Positions 29,090 to 37,830 of a DNA stretch of 40,159 nucleotides are shown here, piece by piece. The DNA comes from Oceanospirillaceae bacterium (GTDB lineage Bacteria > Pseudomonadota > Gammaproteobacteria > Pseudomonadales > Balneatricaceae), in the NCBI GenBank assembly GCA_024686035.1, contig JAIBDW010000009.1, positions 1 through 40,159 of the forward strand, written 5' to 3'. Position 1 is the first letter of the stretch. Each line of letters begins with the position of its first letter. The position numbers and the translations under genes were made by a program. The notes under the pieces were generated by a model. It did no database searches. It was not told the origin of the DNA and worked only from the letters and a program-made list of their open reading frames with translations.

Positions 29090-30119
29090 TATGAGTGTCG
29101 TTGTTTCTGCGCCTGCCAATACCATGCTTATGGGTGAACATGCGGTGCTTTTTGGCCACAGTGCTTTGGTGTGTGCTTTAACTATGCGCATCTATGTAGA
29201 GGCGCACGTACGCACTGATGGTCTTATCGTTATAGACTCTAAGCTTGGCCATTTTTCATGTGCATTAGCTGATTTGGCTATGCATTTAAGTCAACCCTGT
29301 GCTTTTAGTTTTGTGCTGCAGGCACTTGCAATCACTGCGCCTAAGCTTGGTGTGAGCCTAGTGATTGTGTCAGATTTTGAGCATACCCTAGGTTTGGGTT
29401 CTTCAGCGGCGGTGACGGTGGCCACTATTGGTGCTATGACGTTACTGACTAAGGGCCAGTTTGATCCCCAAGACGTGATGCAGCAGGGTATTCAGGTGAT
29501 TCGTCAAGTGCAAGGCAGTGGCTCTGGGGCAGATGTTTCGGCCAGTGCTTTGGGTGGTGTTGTGCAATTTAAAGCAAAGCCTGTGAGTGCGCAAAGAGTG
29601 CAGCTTGGTGAGCAAGCATGGCGTCATGCTCCTAAATTACGTTTAGTCTATTGTGGTTACAAAACCCCAACGCCAAAAGTGATCGCAAAGGTGACCTTAG
29701 CTGCTAAAAAAGCCCCCACTTTTTTTCAACACTGTTATGACAAGATGGGCGCTTGCGTTGACTCTAGCATTGCTGCGTTACACAAGGGACACTGGACAAA
29801 GTTTGCTTGCGCTATGGATCAATATCAAGATTTAATGAGGGACATTGGTGTGAGCGACGATGCCATTGAACGCATTATAAAATTGGGTCGTAATCAAATA
29901 AAAAGCCAAGTAAATGGCCAAGCAAACAAAGGCTTAAACGATGAAGCCTTGTTTGGGGCAAAAATATCTGGCTCTGGACTGGGAGATTGTGTTTTGTTAC
30001 TTGGCAGCCAAGCCATAGATTGGCCGCATCAACAAATCGGTGTACAAATAGACCCTCAAGGTTTACGGGAAGAATTTGCCATTCCAGACCAAACCAACAT
30101 CCTTAAAGAGACCATGTGA
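29079..30119 (+). CDS. GHMP kinase, second mevalonate-pathway kinase (mevalonate or phosphomevalonate kinase)
   Basis: SAPANTMLMGEHAVLFGHSALVCAL, HTLGLGSSAAVTVATIGAM, GSGSGADVSASALGG, AKISGSGLGDCVLLL. Probable start ATG 29079 (or 29091); the track start at 28995 lies inside the upstream gene. Confidence 0.82.
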   Translation: MTTNMSVVVSAPANTMLMGEHAVLFGHSALVCALTMRIYVEAHVRTDGLIVIDSKLGHFSCALADLAMHLSQPCAFSFVLQALAITAPKLGVSLVIVSDFEHTLGLGSSAAVTVATIGAMTLLTKGQFDPQDVMQQGIQVIRQVQGSGSGADVSASALGGVVQFKAKPVSAQRVQLGEQAWRHAPKLRLVYCGYKTPTPKVIAKVTLAAKKAPTFFQHCYDKMGACVDSSIAALHKGHWTKFACAMDQYQDLMRDIGVSDDAIERIIKLGRNQIKSQVNGQANKGLNDEALFGAKISGSGLGDCVLLLGSQAIDWPHQQIGVQIDPQGLREEFAIPDQTNILKETM

Positions 30120-31147
30120 TGGGCACGATCAAAGCTGCAGTAGCTCCTTCAAAAATCTCAGTCAAGCAATGGGTTGATCGTGTTTTAGATGACGCTAAAT
30201 TTAATGTACCAGCGGCAAAAGCCAGTGCTTATGCGCCTAGTAATATTGCCTTAAGCAAATACTGGGGTAAGCGAGAAGCAAGCTTCAACCTGCCTGTCAC
30301 AGGCTCCGTATCTATCTCCTTGGCAGGTCATGGCACTCATACTAAGCTTTGCGTCATAGATGGGCCAAAGCATCAAGTGACCTTGAATGGCAAAGGCTTG
30401 GATGAGCGTGATAGCTTTGTGATAAAACTTAGCCAGTGGCTAGATAGAGTGTTACCCAACAATTTAAAACTAGGTGTCACCACTGTTAATACAGTGCCTA
30501 CCGCGGCTGGGTTGGCTTCATCTGCAAGTGGTTTTGCCGCCTTAACCCTAGCGACAAACAACCTTATGGGCTGGAATTTGCCCCAACACCAGCTATCTGC
30601 ATTGGCTCGTTTGGGTAGTGGCAGTGCCAGCCGGTCTTTGTGGCATGGCTTTGTAAAATGGCATGCAGGGCAGCTGCCTGATGGCAGTGATAGTGTGGCG
30701 CATCCTCTAGAGCAACAATGGCCTAACTTACGGGTGGGTTTACTCACTGTTTCAAGTCATACCAAAGCGGTGTCTTCTCGAGAAGGCATGGCGCGTACGA
30801 TTGCTACATCTAAGCTATATAAACAATGGCCCCAACAAGCCCAAGATGACCTTGCTACTATTGAAGCAGCGATTGCTATGGGTGATTTTGAAACCATGGC
30901 TAAAACAGCAGAACACAACGCCATGAGTATGCACGCCACCATGGCTGCTGCTTGGCCGCCACTAGTCTATTGGCAGCCAGAGTCTTTAGCTCAGATGCAA
31001 AAGGTATGGCAATTGCGCGCCCAAGGGTTGCCACTGTATTTAACTATGGACGCGGGGCCAAACCTGAAATTATTGTTTGAAGCCAAACATCAGGCTGATG
31101 TAGTATCGGCGTTTGAAACAGTGGAAATCATCACGCCGTTTAGCTAA
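30119..31147 (+). CDS. mvaD: Diphosphomevalonate decarboxylase
   Basis: APSNIALSKYWGKREASFNLPVTGSVSISL, PTAAGLASSASGFAAL, RLGSGSASRSLWHGFVKW, MDAGPNLKLLF; TGATG coupling with the preceding kinase. Confidence 0.95.
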   Translation: MGTIKAAVAPSKISVKQWVDRVLDDAKFNVPAAKASAYAPSNIALSKYWGKREASFNLPVTGSVSISLAGHGTHTKLCVIDGPKHQVTLNGKGLDERDSFVIKLSQWLDRVLPNNLKLGVTTVNTVPTAAGLASSASGFAALTLATNNLMGWNLPQHQLSALARLGSGSASRSLWHGFVKWHAGQLPDGSDSVAHPLEQQWPNLRVGLLTVSSHTKAVSSREGMARTIATSKLYKQWPQQAQDDLATIEAAIAMGDFETMAKTAEHNAMSMHATMAAAWPPLVYWQPESLAQMQKVWQLRAQGLPLYLTMDAGPNLKLLFEAKHQADVVSAFETVEIITPFS

Positions 31148-31189
31148 GCTGATTCAGCCTGGTTTGGTGGTTTTTTAAGAGAATAAAGC

Positions 31190-31678
31190 ATGAAAAAACT
31201 TGCCTTAGATGCCATTGATCTGCGTATTTTATGTGCGGTGCAAGCACATGGAAAAATGAGCAAATTTAAACTGGCAGAGCTGGTTAATTTATCTCCTACA
31301 CCTTGTCGAGTGAGATTGGACAAGCTTACAAAAATGGGCATTATTAAGGCCTATCGAGCGGAGATAGATCTTGATCACTTACTAGACGTCACTCAAGTCA
31401 TTGTTACGGTTTCATTAAAAACTCATAAAAAATCTGACTTTGCACGTTTTGAATCTTATATTAATCAAGTGGAGGAAATCATTGAATGCTATGCCACAGG
31501 CGGTGGCTGTGATTATGTGATGACCATCATGAGTAGAAATCTTGCTAGTTTTCAAGCATTGATAGAACAGCTGCTTAGTGAAGAGATTGGTATCGACCGC
31601 TACTTTATTTACATTGTCACCAAACTCGTTAAAAAGACACCTCCTAACCTCATCGCACTGCTATCCCCCAGCGTTTAG
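31190..31678 (+). CDS. Lrp/AsnC-family transcriptional regulator
   Basis: LDAIDLRILCAVQAHGKMSKFKLAELVNLSPTPCRVRLDKLTKMGIIKAYRAEIDLDHL; RAM-like C-terminal domain (CYATGGGCDYVMTIMSRNLASFQALIEQLL). Confidence 0.92.
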   Translation: MKKLALDAIDLRILCAVQAHGKMSKFKLAELVNLSPTPCRVRLDKLTKMGIIKAYRAEIDLDHLLDVTQVIVTVSLKTHKKSDFARFESYINQVEEIIECYATGGGCDYVMTIMSRNLASFQALIEQLLSEEIGIDRYFIYIVTKLVKKTPPNLIALLSPSV

Positions 31679-31739
31679 GGCTATTAATAGAGTCTAAATA
31701 GACTGCTAGAATAGCTAATTCAGCCCATTTTTGGGACTT

Positions 31740-31761
31740 AGTTCACCTATAGTTCACTTAT
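31740..31761. repeat. 11 bp tandem direct repeat upstream of the DmdA-like gene
   Basis: AGTTCACCTAT / AGTTCACTTAT, one mismatch, head to tail. Confidence 0.8.
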
Positions 31762-31821
31762 CAGTTTCGTGATGGGCCTTGGCTTGTTATGTGATTTTTT
31801 AACTATAAAACGGACGATCTA

Positions 31822-32976
31822 ATGAGCGCACCTAAAGAATTTGGTTTTGGCACACAAATACGTAAATCACCTTATTTTGATGCAACCATCCGTTGGGGTG
31901 CTACAGATTTTTCTGTGTATAACCATATGTACATCCCTAGAGACTTTGGCAACCCTCAGCAAAACTTTTGGAATTTGGTTAATGACGTCATTTTGTGTGA
32001 TGTTGCGGTAGAGCGTCAGGTAGAAATCACAGGCCCAGATGCAGCAAAGTTTGTACAAAGGCTTATCTCACGCGATCTATCAAAATGTGCTGTAGGGCAG
32101 TGTAAGTATGTGTTGCTGACCAATGCCGCTGGTGGTGTTTTGAATGATCCCATTATGCTTCGTTTGGCCCAGAATCATTTTTGGATCTCCCTAGCAGATA
32201 GCGATATCTTATTTTGGGCACAAGGTGTGGCAGTGCATTCTGGTTTGGATGTGCACATAGCTGAGCCTGATGTGTCGCCGTTGCAGCTTCAAGGGCCTCA
32301 GTCTGGACAGGTGATGCAGGCGTTGTTTGGTGATGATATTGCGGATTTAAAATACTACTGGCTGCGTGAGTATGATCTGGATGGCATTCCCTTAATTGTG
32401 TCTCGCACTGGCTGGTCTAGCGAATTGGGTTACGAGCTATATTTACGCGATGGCTCTAAAGGTGATTTGCTATGGGAAAAGATAATGGCCGCAGGCAAAC
32501 CGTTTGGCATTAAACCTGGGCATACCTCCACTATTCGGCGCATAGAAGCGGGTATGCTGTCGTATCATGCAGACATGGATATTCATACTAATCCATATGA
32601 ACTAGGGCTTGATCGGTTGATCGACATTGATGCCAACTTTGATTTTATAGGCAAAGCTGCATTGCAAAAAATCCACCGTGATGGCGTTCAACGTAAGCAG
32701 GTGGGGTTGGTTATTAGTGGCGAGGCTATGGAAGGCTCTAATACTCGCTTTTGGGGGTTAGAGAAGGACGGTAAATTAATAGGTAAAGTCACCTCTGCAG
32801 TCTATTCGCCACGGCTTGAAAAAAACATAGCCCTAGCGATGGTTGATGTGAAAGGTGCTGCTCATTTAGCGGATATAGGGATGGAGTTTGTAGTGATCAA
32901 GCCTGATGGTGAGGCCTTGGCCACTGTAGTGGAGAAGCCATTTTTTGATCCTAAAAAGAAATTAGCAGCCAGCTAA
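31822..32976 (+). CDS. GcvT-fold aminomethyltransferase-family protein, DmdA-like
   Basis: CDVAVERQVEITGPDAAKFVQRLISRDL, CKYVLLTNAAGGVLNDPIMLRL, HFWISLADSDILFWAQGVAVHSGLDVHIAEPDVSPLQLQGPQ resemble DMSP demethylase-like proteins. Confidence 0.75.
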   Translation: MSAPKEFGFGTQIRKSPYFDATIRWGATDFSVYNHMYIPRDFGNPQQNFWNLVNDVILCDVAVERQVEITGPDAAKFVQRLISRDLSKCAVGQCKYVLLTNAAGGVLNDPIMLRLAQNHFWISLADSDILFWAQGVAVHSGLDVHIAEPDVSPLQLQGPQSGQVMQALFGDDIADLKYYWLREYDLDGIPLIVSRTGWSSELGYELYLRDGSKGDLLWEKIMAAGKPFGIKPGHTSTIRRIEAGMLSYHADMDIHTNPYELGLDRLIDIDANFDFIGKAALQKIHRDGVQRKQVGLVISGEAMEGSNTRFWGLEKDGKLIGKVTSAVYSPRLEKNIALAMVDVKGAAHLADIGMEFVVIKPDGEALATVVEKPFFDPKKKLAAS

Positions 32977-33143
32977 CACGGTCATGCCTTTACGCGTATT
33001 CAATAGCGGTGCTTTGCTGTTCTAGGTTTGATCATTTCTGTTATCATGCAAGCTTAGTCATTACCCAAAAGTAATGTCCCTAAAGAGCAAGGCATTCCCC
33101 CATGGCTTAGTCTCTTTACCCTTGAATAAAGCAGACAGGCTAC

Positions 33144-35531
33144 ATGACAATGAAAGGGTTTGTGCTATCTCGCCACAGCCACGATACTCCAAAGGGTATC
33201 CAGCTAACCTATTGGTTAGCCACAGATGATGGCCCTGTTTGCCTGCGTCAAACAAAGCAAGAAGCGGTATGTTTTTTGCCAAAATCTCAGGAGCCCCAAG
33301 CCCATGGGTTAATTGAAAAAATGGGGCTAGATCCTGCTATCTGGCGCTTTCAAACTTTACCCCTTAAAACCTTCCAAAATGAGCCCGCGGTGGCGCTTTA
33401 TATGCTTAATCATAAAGTGTTTCTAAATGTGTGCGGGGTTTTGCGAGAAGCAAATATTAGCCTAATGGAACAAGATATTCAGCCACAAGAACGCTACTTA
33501 ATGGAGCGCTTTATTAGTGCGGGTTTGGTGGCAGATGTGCCTGCTATTAATGGTATTTTAGAGGATGTAAGAGTAAAAACCTGTGACTATATCCCGGCTA
33601 TAAAGACGGTGTCTTTAGATATTGAAACCACTATGGATGGCAAAACCATTCATAGTATTGCAGTGTATGGCATGGCGCATGAGGGGGCTGAGCCTGAGCC
33701 TGTGGTATGGCTTCATTGGCCTGCTAGTATGCCTAAAGAAAGCATAAAAGACCTACCCCAGTATGTCCGAGTTTGCACTAACGAAAGGCAACTCCTAAAG
33801 CAATTTAGCCATTGGCTACAAGACTACAATCCAGATGCGATTATTGGTTGGGCTTTGGTACAATTTGATTTTCAAATCTTATGTGCTCGCGCCAGGGTGC
33901 TGGGTGTGCGTTTGCGCCTTGGCCGAGGTGGTGAGGAAATACGCTGGCGAGCAGGGCAAGGTAATCGCCCCGCAAAGCTTTATATGCCAGGCCGTGTGGC
34001 ATTAGATGGCATTGAAGTGATGCGCTCAGCGACTTGGCAGTTTGAATCTTTTTCATTAGAAAATGTGGCAAGGCAGCTGTTAGGCCGTGGCAAGGCGATT
34101 ACTAAACCTCAAGACCGGGGTGAAGAAATCCAACGCATGTATCGCCACGACCCAAGCTCATTAGCAAGCTATAACTTAGAAGACTGCCGTTTGGTATGGG
34201 ATATTTTCATTAAAGCTAAGTTGATGGCTTTTCTCATTGAGCGAGCAAGATTAACGGGTTTATCTATGGATCGACTGGGAGGCTCCTCTCAAGCTTTTGA
34301 CCACTTGTATTTGCCTCGGTTGCATCGGCAAGGTTATGTGGCCCCTGCATTTGCCTCGGGACAGGCAGGTGATAGCCCTGGTGGTTTTGTGATGGATTCA
34401 AAACCTGGGCTTTATCGTAATGTGTTGGTGTTAGATTTTAAAAGTCTGTATCCAAGTATCATACGTAGCTTCAAAATAGACCCTTTAGGGTTGATCCAAG
34501 GTTTGAAAGACAAAGACTCGTTAAACGGCTATAAAGGCGCTAAGTTTAGCCGCACTCAGAGTATTTTACCGGACATTATTGCAGAGCTTTGGGCTGCCAG
34601 AGATGTAGCTAAAGCCCAAAAAAATACACCTTTATCAACGTCTATAAAAATTGTGATGAATGCGTGTTATGGGGTCTTAGGCTCTAGTGTTTGCCGCTTT
34701 TATGACCAGCGTTTAGCCAGCTCCATTACCCTGCGTGGTCATGCCATTTTGAACCAAACTAAAGACCTAATACAGCAACAAGGTATGCAAGTGATCTATG
34801 GTGATACAGACTCGGTGTTTGTGTGGTTAGGTGATGAAACGATGGCTTTAAATGCGGTGCAAGAGCGTGGACATGCATTAGCAAAGATGCTCAATGGGTG
34901 GTGGAGTGAGCATCTACAAACACAATTTGACCTACAAAGTTATTTGGAAATTGAGTTTGAAACTTACTTTAGCCGCTTTGTCATGCCCACCATTAGAGGG
35001 CAAGAAACAGGCAGTAAAAAACGTTATGCAGGATTAACCGTTGCCCCTGATGGCGCCTCCAAAATGCTCTTTAAAGGCTTAGAGCAAGTACGCACAGATT
35101 GGACTAAGCTAGCCAAAGAGCTACAAGCGCAGCTTTACCAACGAATTTTTAATGATGAGCCCTATTTGGACCTTATTAAGCCTTTGATTAAGCAAGTAAG
35201 AAGTGGTGAATTAGATAGCAAGCTAGTCTACAGAAAACGCTTACGAAGGCCTTTAGCCGAATATCAAAAAAACGTGCCGCCCCATGTACAAGCAGCACGC
35301 AAAGCTGAAGCTTGGCGCATTAAAAACAAGTTCCCATCTGCTTATGCCAATGGTGGTTGGATAGAATACGTGATTACCCTTACGGGGCCTGAGCCTTTAG
35401 AGGTGTCCCCCACAAACTACGATTATCAACATTACATCGATCGCCAAATCGAGCCGGTGGTGGATGGTATTTTGCCTTTTCTCAATGACAGTTTTGCTAA
35501 TATTACCGAGCAGCAACTGGGTTTGTTTTAG
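33144..35531 (+). CDS. polB: DNA polymerase II (family B)
   Basis: Exo motif SLDIETTMDG; LDFKSLYPSIIRSFKIDPLGL; KIVMNACYGVLG; YGDTDSVFVWLG. Confidence 0.96.
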   Translation: MTMKGFVLSRHSHDTPKGIQLTYWLATDDGPVCLRQTKQEAVCFLPKSQEPQAHGLIEKMGLDPAIWRFQTLPLKTFQNEPAVALYMLNHKVFLNVCGVLREANISLMEQDIQPQERYLMERFISAGLVADVPAINGILEDVRVKTCDYIPAIKTVSLDIETTMDGKTIHSIAVYGMAHEGAEPEPVVWLHWPASMPKESIKDLPQYVRVCTNERQLLKQFSHWLQDYNPDAIIGWALVQFDFQILCARARVLGVRLRLGRGGEEIRWRAGQGNRPAKLYMPGRVALDGIEVMRSATWQFESFSLENVARQLLGRGKAITKPQDRGEEIQRMYRHDPSSLASYNLEDCRLVWDIFIKAKLMAFLIERARLTGLSMDRLGGSSQAFDHLYLPRLHRQGYVAPAFASGQAGDSPGGFVMDSKPGLYRNVLVLDFKSLYPSIIRSFKIDPLGLIQGLKDKDSLNGYKGAKFSRTQSILPDIIAELWAARDVAKAQKNTPLSTSIKIVMNACYGVLGSSVCRFYDQRLASSITLRGHAILNQTKDLIQQQGMQVIYGDTDSVFVWLGDETMALNAVQERGHALAKMLNGWWSEHLQTQFDLQSYLEIEFETYFSRFVMPTIRGQETGSKKRYAGLTVAPDGASKMLFKGLEQVRTDWTKLAKELQAQLYQRIFNDEPYLDLIKPLIKQVRSGELDSKLVYRKRLRRPLAEYQKNVPPHVQAARKAEAWRIKNKFPSAYANGGWIEYVITLTGPEPLEVSPTNYDYQHYIDRQIEPVVDGILPFLNDSFANITEQQLGLF

Positions 35532-35618
35532 TGACTTTGTGCATATTTTATTCCTTAGACTAAACTTAATTTTTAGTCATTTCATCTTGGTGGGTTTGAA
35601 CATAAGGAGAGGGTTTTT

Positions 35619-36347
35619 ATGAGTATTAAAGCATCAGTTGGGTCGTTGATAGTGGCGTTTTCGCTTTTTGTCACCAGCGTTTTAGCAGGGTATCAATCTG
35701 ACTCTCAATTATTTAACTTAGCCACTAAGCTTGCCAACACTGGTAACGCTTTGGCCCAATATAACTTGGGTATGATGTATCACAACGGTGTTGGCACGCC
35801 TAAAGATCAAGCTAAAGCGTTCGATTTGTTTGTCAAAGCGACCAAAGGCGGGGATCCTTTGGGGGCATTTAAGTTGGCTTGCTACTATGATGGCCAAGCG
35901 CCAAATGCGGTTAAACGTGATGATGTCTTGTCTTTTAAATATTACCTAGAAGCAGCGAAGGCAGGCTATAGCCTTGCACAGTTTTCTATTGCACAAAAGT
36001 ATGGTGCCCAAGAAAATATAGACAAGGCGTTGTTTTGGTTTAAAAAATCTGCAAGCCAAGGATACGATAATGCAATGTCTCATTTGTTTGTGCTCTATTC
36101 AGACCCTAAGTATGGCGTAGAAAATAAAGCTTTAGCTTATAAATATTTAAAACAAGCCCTAGCCGTGGCAGATACTAAGCATCATGGGGAAATAAATAAG
36201 TTATTAAAAAAATATACCAAATATCTCACAGCTACGGAACTTGCAGAGCTTGATACGCAGCAATATCAGCCTCAGCCAACACCTGTCACATTGAGAGTTA
36301 AGCGAGGTTTTGGTGAGATTTACGATTTAGCGCAGATAGATGGTTAG
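35619..36347 (+). CDS. Sel1-like repeat (tetratricopeptide-type) protein, secreted
   Basis: N-terminal signal-like segment (LIVAFSLFVTSVLAG), Sel1 repeats (GNALAQYNLGMMYHNGVGTPKDQAKAFDLFVKAT...). Confidence 0.85.
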   Translation: MSIKASVGSLIVAFSLFVTSVLAGYQSDSQLFNLATKLANTGNALAQYNLGMMYHNGVGTPKDQAKAFDLFVKATKGGDPLGAFKLACYYDGQAPNAVKRDDVLSFKYYLEAAKAGYSLAQFSIAQKYGAQENIDKALFWFKKSASQGYDNAMSHLFVLYSDPKYGVENKALAYKYLKQALAVADTKHHGEINKLLKKYTKYLTATELAELDTQQYQPQPTPVTLRVKRGFGEIYDLAQIDG

Positions 36348-36367
36348 GCGCGAGTTTGATTAACCTA

Positions 36368-37504
36368 TTAATCAATCAAGTGCTTAGGTAGGTCTTCAAC
36401 GCCCTCACAGCCTATTTGTTCCATGGTTTGCTGAAGCTGGCGTTTAAAAATCTCTAGCACTTGGTTGCCGCCTTGGTCTCCCATGGCGCAGGCGCCAAAC
36501 ATAGGCGCTCTGCCTAAAAAAGTGAATTTGGCACCGCAGGCTAAACTAGAGGCTACATCGGCCCCTGATCTTATACCGCCATCCATCATCAAGGTGACGG
36601 TATCGCTGTATTTTTGGGCCAGTTTGGAGAGGGATTTTATGCTGGATTCCCCCGCATCTAATTGTCTGCCTCCGTGATTGGAAACGATCAAGCCATCTAC
36701 GCCAAGCTTAATCGCTATTTCTGCGTCTGCTGGGTTCACAATGCCCTTGATTACCAAGTTGCCCTTCCACTGGTCTCTGATGGCCTTTATTTTGTCTGCA
36801 CTTAAGCGACCAGAAAAGGTTTCATTCATAAATAATCCTAAATGCTGCATATTCAGACCATTAGGCATATAGGGTTTCATGGTTTTAAATTCGGGCGAGC
36901 CTGCAAGGAGCTGTGCTATAGACCATCTAGGGTGAGTGGCCATTTGTAAAAAGTTGGAGAGGGTCATTTTGGGTGGAATAGACAGGCCGTTGCGGATTTC
37001 TTTTGGGCGGTAGGCAAAGGTTGGCGTGTCAGCTAGGAGCACTAATGTTTTGCAGCCAACTTGGTCTGCACGCTGGATCAGCTTGTCCCGCAATGATTTG
37101 TCTGCGGGGTGATAGAGCTGAAACCAAAAATCACCTTCAGTAATTTCTGCAATGGTCTCGATGCTTGCGGTGCCTACAGTACTAAGGCAAAAGGGCACAT
37201 TGTGCTGTTTGGCTGCTGTGGCCAAAATTTCACAAGACTTTGGCCACATAAGGCCTTGCAGGCCTACTGGGGCGATGCCAAAAGGGGCGTCGTAGGTTTT
37301 GCCAAATAGCGTGGTGTGTTGGCAAGCGCCATCAAAATCACGCAGGTAATGGGGCTTAAGCTGAACGTCTTGAATCTCTTGGGTGTTGCGGGCCAAATTA
37401 GTGTCAGAGAAACACCCTCCAGTAAGGTAGTCATAGGCAAAACCTGGCATGCGTTTTTTGGCGCGTGCTGCGAGTATTTCGATTGAGGGAAAACGTGAGT
37501 CCAT
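36368..37504 (-). CDS. FMN-dependent alpha-hydroxy-acid oxidase/dehydrogenase (L-lactate dehydrogenase-like)
   Basis: FAYDYLTGG, PFGIAPVGLQGLMWP, GLIVSNHGGRQLD, LMMDGGIRSGADV, FLGRAPMFG. Confidence 0.92.
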   Translation of the reverse strand: MDSRFPSIEILAARAKKRMPGFAYDYLTGGCFSDTNLARNTQEIQDVQLKPHYLRDFDGACQHTTLFGKTYDAPFGIAPVGLQGLMWPKSCEILATAAKQHNVPFCLSTVGTASIETIAEITEGDFWFQLYHPADKSLRDKLIQRADQVGCKTLVLLADTPTFAYRPKEIRNGLSIPPKMTLSNFLQMATHPRWSIAQLLAGSPEFKTMKPYMPNGLNMQHLGLFMNETFSGRLSADKIKAIRDQWKGNLVIKGIVNPADAEIAIKLGVDGLIVSNHGGRQLDAGESSIKSLSKLAQKYSDTVTLMMDGGIRSGADVASSLACGAKFTFLGRAPMFGACAMGDQGGNQVLEIFKRQLQQTMEQIGCEGVEDLPKHLID

Positions 37505-37830
37505 GTTTATTTCTCGCAGGGCTATTTTAACTTCATTCTAGCTGTTACTGGCTAATAAACCTTGTACAGTTACACTAGATAACCGCCATTATGCCCTTGG
37601 TGGCGTTTGGGCTCTAGTGTCTATAAGTCTTATATTTAAAGTGGCTGTTTTACTGAGCTTTTTTGGGCTTGTGATGGATTGTCTCAATGGGTCTTAAAGC
37701 TTGTTCTTAGGGTCTAATGAGGGTAAAATTAGCGCCTTATTTTTTACGCTGATGTGTTTGGGTTAAACAGTACAACAGCGTGTACACCAAGTGGCTTTTG
37801 GTAGGAGCCACCACTGAGCAAGGAAACTTA

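Noticed and set aside
33000-33143. LexA box upstream of polB
   Set aside because: polB is SOS-regulated in E. coli, but no CTGT-N8-ACAG sequence was found here by eye.
36356-36375. TTGATTAA-CCTA-TTAATCAA inverted repeat between convergent genes
   Set aside because: AT-rich stem with no T-tract; too weak to call a terminator and easily coincidental.
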